A DNA stretch of 11,351 nucleotides. Source: JBMYQA01 sp049600855 (GTDB lineage Bacteria > Bacteroidota > Bacteroidia > Cytophagales > Flammeovirgaceae). Below, piece after piece: positions 5,884 through 11,351 of this stretch; position 1 is the first letter of the stretch, and each line of letters opens with the position of its first letter. Made by a program: the position numbers and the translations under genes. A model generated the notes under the pieces. That model saw nothing but the letters and a program-made list of their open reading frames with translations, did not search any database and was not told the DNA's origin. The stretch spans positions 1 through 11,351 of the forward strand of contig JBMYQA010000199.1 in assembly GCA_049600855.1 (NCBI GenBank). The letters run 5' to 3'.

Positions 5884-6624
5884 TTAATTGGTAAGTTGAA
5901 TCACCTTCTTAAGGTTATCACCACCTTCCAAAACTTTAATGTATTGCTGATTATCAAAGTGATAAATGTGTGGCCGATACAGGCTACCTAGCACACATCC
6001 TATACCCATTGCCAAACTAGCTGGAGCAGATATAAACACATGAAGAAACTTAGGAGCCGCTTGTTCATAAATTTGCTGTACGCAATTATACACCTCAGTT
6101 ACAATAGCTTCCCAATCCTCTTTGTAAGGTGCTAAACGACCTTGACTAAGCATTTCAAGATGACATAATGAAATTCGCTTCCCCTCATTTCTTTCACTTT
6201 CAATATATTGAAGTACATGTTGTTTAGATGGTCTAGTAATTGAAATAACTAGGGCTACCTCTCGCTCAAACTCCTCATAAGTCATTTTCATTTTCTTGCC
6301 CTTCAAAACCCTAAATTCATCTGATGGTGTACCAACAACTGGTTCTGGAATAGCTACTGGCACAGTATTCATGGCCTCAACATCTTCAAGCATACGGTCA
6401 ACTAGTTCAAGAACTTTGGAGGATACCTCTCCTTTGACCCTTCTAAACTCAGTTCTAGTAATTTTATAACCTAGATATTCACGATGGCTATCATAATAAT
6501 CTCCTGAAATTGTGGTTAATTCATTCCGATACTTTGCATTTGGAATGTTTTCTTTTAATGCTTCAATTGCTTCTTTTACATGTGCATTTGCTATTAATTC
6601 TGCCACTGATTCTTTAATATTCAT
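5884..6624 (-). CDS. EAD11-SAVED-type cyclic-oligonucleotide sensor/adaptor in the Csm operon
   Basis: A 246-residue two-part protein. Residues about 3-84 match my knowledge of effector-associated domain EAD11, a bacterial death-like, homotypic-interaction helical bundle: an ..ELIANAHVKEAIEAL.. first helix pair, then a NELTTISGDYYDSHREYLGY core and a TRTEFRRVKGEVSSKVLELVD tail. A linker (85-110, PVAIPEPVVGTP) follows. Residues about 115-246 look like a compact SAVED domain: VALVISITRPSKQHVLQYI (123-141), LHVFISAPASLAMGIGCVLG (194-213) and HIYHFDNQQYIKVL (219-232). SAVED domains bind cyclic oligonucleotides in CBASS and type III CRISPR. No nuclease, protease, TIR or transmembrane effector is present. 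Its ATG overlaps the csm5 TGA (ATGA, 6621-6624), indicating translational coupling. I infer that it senses cyclic oligoadenylate from Cas10 and recruits a separate EAD-bearing effector. Domain calls are by eye. Confidence 0.75.
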   Translation of the reverse strand: MNIKESVAELIANAHVKEAIEALKENIPNAKYRNELTTISGDYYDSHREYLGYKITRTEFRRVKGEVSSKVLELVDRMLEDVEAMNTVPVAIPEPVVGTPSDEFRVLKGKKMKMTYEEFEREVALVISITRPSKQHVLQYIESERNEGKRISLCHLEMLSQGRLAPYKEDWEAIVTEVYNCVQQIYEQAAPKFLHVFISAPASLAMGIGCVLGSLYRPHIYHFDNQQYIKVLEGGDNLKKVIQLTN

Positions 6625-7730
6625 CCTATTTTCATTTTTATAAATCCTAAAGGCTTATTTTGATGAGTCAACTTTCGTGTTTTCGGATAAGGTACATCAT
6701 CCTCATAATCTTTCTTTCTCAACCCCTCTTTCAAATCAAACCAAGTGTCATCATCTAATGTAGTGGATTCTCTTGCCCATGCTCCTGTAATGAAACTCCA
6801 CCCTACTCCACCGCCAACTCGAAGTACACATTCGCCTTTTTCACAATGTTTTGCTATACGTTCTAATTCATCTAAATAATCTTGAATAAAGTCAGGCGCA
6901 TAACCTTGTCGCTCCCAAAAATCGAGTTCATACTCTAACAGTTCGCGTGTGCCTTGGTTAATCATTTCACACAGCTTTTGCGGGTTCATCAATTCCGTGT
7001 ACTTTACATTGCCCTGAGTTGCTAAATATTTCGATAGGTGGTTAGGGATAGCTAAAGTACCTTTTCCTATCTGGCCTTCCGTTATGCATTCGATATACGT
7101 ATGTTGGCCTTTCTTCCAATTCCAATTTCCGTTTCGATAGCGATTGGCAATTTGCATTTTATGGCATGAAGTCTCCTGAAAATACACATCACTAAATCGC
7201 AACAAACGAAATGGATCTGTACGCGGATCTTTTCCAATATAATTTTGTTGTACTTGTTGATCTGAAAATGAAAACCCTTTACGACTACTATCTCGACCGA
7301 GATGATCGCGCTTAGCAGTAAAGTTCGGTTGCTTTAAAATCTGATTTCTTAAAAAAGCTGTCCGAATCGCTCCTTTTAGCGATGAACTAGGGATCATCAC
7401 TTCATGCTGTCCACTACTAATCATCGGTCGAATTTCATGGATATCTGCCCCTCGAAACTGAAAGGTTTGAAATGCCACATCCTTCAGGTTTAAATTCCGT
7501 TGTTTGATGAGGTAATGGTTAAAGTTCTCCAAATTTCCACTGCCAATATCACTAACCAACTTATCAATATCCCTAGCTTGTAAGTCAAACTTCTTGAATA
7601 CATCATCCAGCTTAACTACATAAATATGCTCTTGATCTTGAAAGAAATCAATATTCTTTTGCCAAAAATATTCTTGGCTCACCCCTATGTGTACTGGGCT
7701 GAGTATTGTTAGTTGAACTTCACTACTCAT
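6621..7730 (-). CDS. csm5: Type III-A complex subunit Csm5
   Basis: A 369-residue RAMP protein, the head-end subunit of the Csm effector that caps the Csm3 filament at the crRNA 3' end. Evidence: an N-terminal LTILSPVHIG (7-16), the RAMP signature IPSSSLKGAIRTAF (113-126) and a late glycine-rich VLRVGGGVGWSFITG (302-316), ending in PLGFIKM, typical of Csm5. I prefer the ATG at 7730 (MSSEVQL) to the TTG two codons earlier; the ATG starts two bases after the csm4 stop. The stop overlaps the next gene start by four bases. Length fits the family. No catalytic function is expected from this subunit. Confidence 0.92.
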   Translation of the reverse strand: MSSEVQLTILSPVHIGVSQEYFWQKNIDFFQDQEHIYVVKLDDVFKKFDLQARDIDKLVSDIGSGNLENFNHYLIKQRNLNLKDVAFQTFQFRGADIHEIRPMISSGQHEVMIPSSSLKGAIRTAFLRNQILKQPNFTAKRDHLGRDSSRKGFSFSDQQVQQNYIGKDPRTDPFRLLRFSDVYFQETSCHKMQIANRYRNGNWNWKKGQHTYIECITEGQIGKGTLAIPNHLSKYLATQGNVKYTELMNPQKLCEMINQGTRELLEYELDFWERQGYAPDFIQDYLDELERIAKHCEKGECVLRVGGGVGWSFITGAWARESTTLDDDTWFDLKEGLRKKDYEDDVPYPKTRKLTHQNKPLGFIKMKIG

Positions 7731-7732
7731 AA

Positions 7733-8737
7733 TCAACTGGCATTAAGGTTAATAGGCAGAAATATAGGTGTACCATCTCTCCAAATGGCATGATGCTGAT
7801 CTTCTTTGAGGATATCTGGTTTTAAATCCACCACTTTTCCCTGATAATTGTGCTTCGGGAAAACAGATCCTTCTGCAAACATGTAAATCGACTTTTTGCG
7901 TAAACTCATGTGATGCTCATTCAGCGGACTAGCAATCCAACCACCGCGTTTAATGAGTTTGTAATAGCTTGCATTTAGTGGAGGAAGGTCTTGCTGATTT
8001 TTTGGGCAAAATAAGGATAAAGCCATTTGTTCCTTCCCATCCTCAGGTAGTGAAAGCGATAAGGTATCAAACTGATACGTAAACCCTCCTTGACCAACAC
8101 TTCGATCTGTACCTAAACCGTTTTCACTTAATAATTTTAATCCAGCTTTCACATAAGGCTTCAACACTTCATTGTTCACGGTAAAAATGAAATATAAACC
8201 TGCTCCTTCCTGAAAATAGAGTTTATCCATATAGAATGGCGTTGCATCATTAGTCAACATGCGAGGGATGGCGACACGCTGCAATACTTCATTTTTAAAT
8301 AGTGATTTTGGCACGGAAGTATCTCCATAAAAAATAGCGTTTTTATGATGTTTCTTTGGATCAAAGTAGCATTTTTCGCCCTGAGCTATTTTTTGAAACT
8401 CAGCGGTGGTGAGATAGGCAATTTTTTTAACTTGCTTCCGATCTTCCTCTTTTACACCCATGAATAAATCAGCATCCTTCATGGGCTTTGGTAAAAATAA
8501 GGTACTTTGGTAATAAGGAAATGCCGAAGATACCTGAAAAGCGGCAAACAGTTCCGTATCCGTATAGACTTCACCATTCACAGTCACCTGATTTCCAAAC
8601 AGCTGCATCATACAGGCAAAAATAGCAGACTTAATCGTATCTGAATGAATCACCGTTTCAGAGCTATCAAAATTATCCTTGCCTTTTGATAAATGCAAAG
8701 GCTCAGAGAATGAGAGTTTCACAATTTCTTTTTGCAT
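7733..8737 (-). CDS. csm4: Type III-A complex subunit Csm4
   Basis: A 334-residue RAMP protein that binds the 5' handle of the crRNA and joins Cas10 to the Csm3 backbone. Evidence: the N-terminal LHLSKGKDNFDSSETVIHSD (14-33), matching the Csm4 pattern in which an HSDT motif leads into a helix, and the glycine-rich loop NGLGTDRSVGQGGF (206-219). The C-terminal part ends RDGTPIFLPI, common in the family. The ATG at 8737 lies 12 bases after the csm3 stop. Length and gene order (csm3, csm4, csm5) agree with III-A operons. Confidence 0.93.
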   Translation of the reverse strand: MQKEIVKLSFSEPLHLSKGKDNFDSSETVIHSDTIKSAIFACMMQLFGNQVTVNGEVYTDTELFAAFQVSSAFPYYQSTLFLPKPMKDADLFMGVKEEDRKQVKKIAYLTTAEFQKIAQGEKCYFDPKKHHKNAIFYGDTSVPKSLFKNEVLQRVAIPRMLTNDATPFYMDKLYFQEGAGLYFIFTVNNEVLKPYVKAGLKLLSENGLGTDRSVGQGGFTYQFDTLSLSLPEDGKEQMALSLFCPKNQQDLPPLNASYYKLIKRGGWIASPLNEHHMSLRKKSIYMFAEGSVFPKHNYQGKVVDLKPDILKEDQHHAIWRDGTPIFLPINLNAS

Positions 8738-8749
8738 AATCAGCTAGAA

Positions 8750-9478
8750 TTAAGAAACGAGTTTGGCAGATTGAAAGTCTTCAGGGATTGGTAGTGTAAC
8801 CTCAGCACCATCTCCAACATAAAATGTAGTATTTCTTTCTTTCACACTATCTAATACTACCATTACTTGTCCATTTCCCCTACTCCCAGCCCCTCCTAAA
8901 TAATCATCCTCCACTAATCGCAGTGCATTGTAAATGTGTTTTAAAAAACTAGCTCCATTTTTATCGTTGTCAAAAACATTCAGCACTAAGCTTAACTTAA
9001 ATCGCGCACCTTTTGGTACACGTTCAAAAAATCGAGGATTCGCTTCTGCTGTAATGCGATCAATACTATTTTCTGCTTTCACTTCAGAGTAAGGCAATTC
9101 AGTCCCTTTAATGTCTTCTGGATTCATTAATTCTGCATCTCTTACAATCAGTCGAGAAGGTTGCTGCGATTCTTTGTTATTGTCATCGTGCTTAATGTAT
9201 CCAAAAATCTGCGCTGCTAAGGCATCTGTTTTGTGTGTTGGGCCATAGGTTCCCCTTCTATCATCTTCACTAATCGTCCCATTCACTAATTCAAATAAGG
9301 AACGCATTTTTCCTTTTAATGTACTTCCTGGAATATAGGGTAAATTAGTCACCGGATTTCGAACCACCTGCTTATCTGTTCCTCCAATTTCTAATGCCGA
9401 ATTACTTCCTCCGACCATGATGCCACTTTTAGCAATAATCTGGCCTTCGATCATGATTTTTTTTATGAGTTGGGGCAT
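8750..9478 (-). CDS. csm3: Type III-A backbone subunit and target RNase Csm3
   Basis: A 242-residue Cas7-family RAMP protein. Several copies form the crRNA-binding filament, and each cuts the target RNA at 6-nt intervals. Counting from the ATG at 9478, GGSNSALEIGGTD (23-35) places D35 where the catalytic Asp (D33) of Streptococcus thermophilus Csm3 lies. NPVTNLPYIPGSTLKGKMR (41-59) is the RAMP signature, and the C-terminal GGAGSRGNGQV is the glycine-rich loop. The start is uncertain: earlier in-frame ATGs at 9517 and 9538 would add 13 or 20 residues and overlap csm2. The 9478 start best fits the family length and leaves a 22-base gap after csm2. The catalytic site looks intact. Confidence 0.95.
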   Translation of the reverse strand: MPQLIKKIMIEGQIIAKSGIMVGGSNSALEIGGTDKQVVRNPVTNLPYIPGSTLKGKMRSLFELVNGTISEDDRRGTYGPTHKTDALAAQIFGYIKHDDNNKESQQPSRLIVRDAELMNPEDIKGTELPYSEVKAENSIDRITAEANPRFFERVPKGARFKLSLVLNVFDNDKNGASFLKHIYNALRLVEDDYLGGAGSRGNGQVMVVLDSVKERNTTFYVGDGAEVTLPIPEDFQSAKLVS

Positions 9479-9500
9479 AGCTTCGTTGTTTTTAAATTGA

Positions 9501-9941
9501 TTATTCTTTTCCTCCATACACTTTATGGTAAGCCACAATTCCTTCTACAAACTTGGCAAAGTTGTCTAAGTGCTTTCTCTCCTGTACTTCATTGTGCGCC
9601 TTTTCAAGTACCGTTTTGAAATCTTTGATTCTTGATTTTTGTTTTTTAGCTAGCACTCTAGCTGCATTGTAGGCGATTTTTGGGCGTAGTAAATAGAAAT
9701 CCGTATCCCAGTTCGGATTTTCTTCTCCCGATGCAATGCGCTTGATTTCGCCAAACACATTTCGAATTTGCGATACCGTTACTGCCGCATACCCTGGATA
9801 ACGATCAGATACTGATTTCTTGTCGCACAGGTAGAATCCAAAGTTTTCCAGATAGTTTATTCCTGCTTTATCGATTTTTTGAGTGATCCATTTTGCTTGG
9901 AACTCTCGAACAGGATCAAAGTTTTCTTTGATTACTTTCAT
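9501..9941 (-). CDS. csm2: Type III-A small subunit Csm2
   Basis: A 146-residue, mostly helical protein, the small subunit (Cas11-like) that stacks along the inner face of the Csm complex and contacts the target RNA. Evidence: VTVSQIRNVFGEIKRI near the middle, LLRPKIAYNAARVLAKKQ and the C-terminal FAKFVEGIVAYHKVYGGKE, all matching Csm2. I chose the ATG at 9941 over the TTG two codons upstream. It sits 56 bases after cas10 and just before csm3, the usual III-A position. Length is normal for the family. Confidence 0.92.
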   Translation of the reverse strand: MKVIKENFDPVREFQAKWITQKIDKAGINYLENFGFYLCDKKSVSDRYPGYAAVTVSQIRNVFGEIKRIASGEENPNWDTDFYLLRPKIAYNAARVLAKKQKSRIKDFKTVLEKAHNEVQERKHLDNFAKFVEGIVAYHKVYGGKE

Positions 9942-9997
9942 CGTCAATTAAATTTTTGATCTATGAGTTTAGAGACTGTTTTGAAATTAGTCGTTGT

Positions 9998-11351
9998 TTA
10001 CCTTGTCGTTCTTCGTTCTAATTCTGCCCAACGTATAGCCAGACTGAGTAGCTCAAAATATTCATAAGCAGTATTCCACGATTTTCGAGCTGGGTCTTTG
10101 CCTATGAAAATGTTATTTTTAATCTTCTTTAAGAATGTACAAAATGCTTGGTCTTTCTTGTAACGCTCTGCTGCCCTAGTGATGTGATAAGCCAATTGCC
10201 AACGCCAAGCCAAATCACCTTGTTGATTGTTTTCTAGCTCCACTGCTCCTTCTTGATGAGCTACTGCACTTTTCACATAATAGGATTGAATCTTACCAAG
10301 TGGGCCAATCACTGCTTTATTTAAAGCTAAAATTTCCTCTTTTAGCGCCTTCACAATGGGGTATTCATGCTCCCAATGTAACGGTTTCCCAAATAGCGTA
10401 ATTGAATTTTTCTTCCATATTTCATCCCCATAATCATGTGATTTAGCTGCTTTTTCTGCTTCTCCTGACATATCAGCGGCCTTGGCAATTGGAAACTTGG
10501 GCGTTACGATGGCTAAACCTCCCGAAATTCCCAATTTTGTATTTCCACAAGACCAAGTTCGAAATGCTTGTTGAATCTTCTCGGCAAAAGAAATCAGTAA
10601 ATCCCAGCGGCCTACGATAAATAAGTCATCACCACCCGCATATATGATTTGGGAATACTTATACAATTGTTCATCTTCTTCCCAGATTTTATTGAGGTAT
10701 CCTTTAAAAAAGAAATCCAGACTATGGCTTAATGTGGCATATCTTGAAAGTGTGCGTTTGTTTTGGGCAAATTGTCCTTGGCTAAATACAGCGCCTAATC
10801 CATCTACATCCATTCGTAGTACTCCTAACCGTGTAAATGCCAAAGCGTGAAATGATTCCGCATAAGATCGACTGTCATCCTTTTGCCCAGCCATTTCGGA
10901 AAATGTTTTAGCCATTTCTAGCACTTTCCCATTTGACTTCTGAATAGCGATGGTTGGGGTTTCGTTTCCACCATAAAAAGAGGTACTTGTACCCAATTTT
11001 GCCTGCACATTTGGCGAAAATTGATTAATACATCTTAATTCTATCTGATTAGAATAGGTAGAGAGATCCTTTAAGTCTTTTTGTGCTAAAATATGATAAT
11101 AAATCCCTAACGAACAAGGATTATACCCTCTCTTGGTCTTAGTTGGTTCAGGGGAGATTGCCAAATAGTGTAAATGTGTTAACTCACTTCCAAGATCTAT
11201 TAAATCTTTAGATACTGCTCCAATCAACTTTCTAGATTCTCCTCCAGTTTCTTGTACAGCTTCTGCCGAAAGTTTTCTTACCTTTCCATCATCTGGTATT
11301 TCAAAAATAGGTTGGGAAAGATCAAGTTCTTCATTGCTCATACTATCTCGC
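9998..11351 (-). CDS. cas10: Cas10/Csm1, C-terminal part (gene cut by right edge)
   Basis: The frame stays open from the stop at 9998 to the right edge; the ATG at 11341 is internal, since Cas10 proteins are usually about 750-900 residues. The visible 450 residues cover the region before and including the second Palm domain and the helical C-terminal D4 domain. Counting from that ATG, LGVLRMDVDGLGAVF (172-186) is the Palm2 entry with the first metal-binding Asp residues, and YAGGDD (234-239; GGDD at 10625-10636) is the cyclase motif that makes cyclic oligoadenylates from ATP on target binding. An intact GGDD means signalling is predicted to be active, consistent with the SAVED-type gene downstream. 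The HD nuclease domain and Palm1 lie outside the window and cannot be judged. Confidence 0.95.
   Translation of the reverse strand, partial: RDSMSNEELDLSQPIFEIPDDGKVRKLSAEAVQETGGESRKLIGAVSKDLIDLGSELTHLHYLAISPEPTKTKRGYNPCSLGIYYHILAQKDLKDLSTYSNQIELRCINQFSPNVQAKLGTSTSFYGGNETPTIAIQKSNGKVLEMAKTFSEMAGQKDDSRSYAESFHALAFTRLGVLRMDVDGLGAVFSQGQFAQNKRTLSRYATLSHSLDFFFKGYLNKIWEEDEQLYKYSQIIYAGGDDLFIVGRWDLLISFAEKIQQAFRTWSCGNTKLGISGGLAIVTPKFPIAKAADMSGEAEKAAKSHDYGDEIWKKNSITLFGKPLHWEHEYPIVKALKEEILALNKAVIGPLGKIQSYYVKSAVAHQEGAVELENNQQGDLAWRWQLAYHITRAAERYKKDQAFCTFLKKIKNNIFIGKDPARKSWNTAYEYFELLSLAIRWAELERRTTR

Noticed and set aside
10644..10850. Plus-strand ORF opposite cas10
   Set aside because: It is antisense to the conserved Palm2 coding region (GGDD area) and is a codon-structure shadow.
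11341..11351. ATG at 11341 as the true start of a short 447-residue Cas10
   Set aside because: The frame is still open upstream to the window edge and the visible part lacks the N-terminal HD and Palm1 regions normal for Csm1, so a gene cut by the edge is simpler than a truncated Cas10.

Overview
The window looks like chromosomal DNA from a Bacteroidota bacterium, perhaps a Cytophagales-like lineage. The evidence is AT-rich sequence, start codons preceded by A/T-rich stretches instead of strong Shine-Dalgarno sites, and a large nucleosidase-like protein that I associate, from memory, with a Bacteroidota-restricted family (DUF6909). Every convincing gene lies on the minus strand, so the reading order is right to left.

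Right half (11351 to 5048): a type III-A (Csm) CRISPR-Cas operon in the order cas10/csm1 (cut by the right edge), csm2, csm3, csm4, csm5, a 246-residue gene that is not a standard cas gene, then cas6. Cas10 keeps its GGDD cyclase motif and Csm3 keeps the Asp expected for target-RNA cleavage. Complex assembly, target RNA cutting and cyclic oligoadenylate (cOA) signalling are therefore all predicted to work. No csm6 and no CARF nuclease is visible. Its place is taken by a protein with an N-terminal effector-associated, death-like domain (EAD11-type) and a C-terminal SAVED-type cyclic-nucleotide sensor. Its start overlaps the csm5 stop by four bases, and it has no catalytic module that I can find. 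I infer a cOA-sensing adaptor that recruits a separate EAD-bearing effector encoded outside the window. This is the best candidate here for a new system.

Middle (4787 to 3111): a 558-residue protein whose C-terminal third carries nucleoside phosphorylase / MTA-SAH nucleosidase-like signatures. It lies 260 bases beyond cas6 in the same direction. It may be a core Bacteroidota gene or, less likely, part of the defence locus.

Left part: an 800-base spacer (2289 to 3110) holds two good intrinsic terminators, one hairpin repeat and two doubtful small ORFs. It is followed by a two-gene unit (a small two-TM protein and the RNA ligase RtcB). A hairpin repeat related to the first lies beyond rtcB, and an unidentified gene is truncated by the left edge. 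No CRISPR array, cas1/cas2, tRNA, rRNA or transposase is visible.
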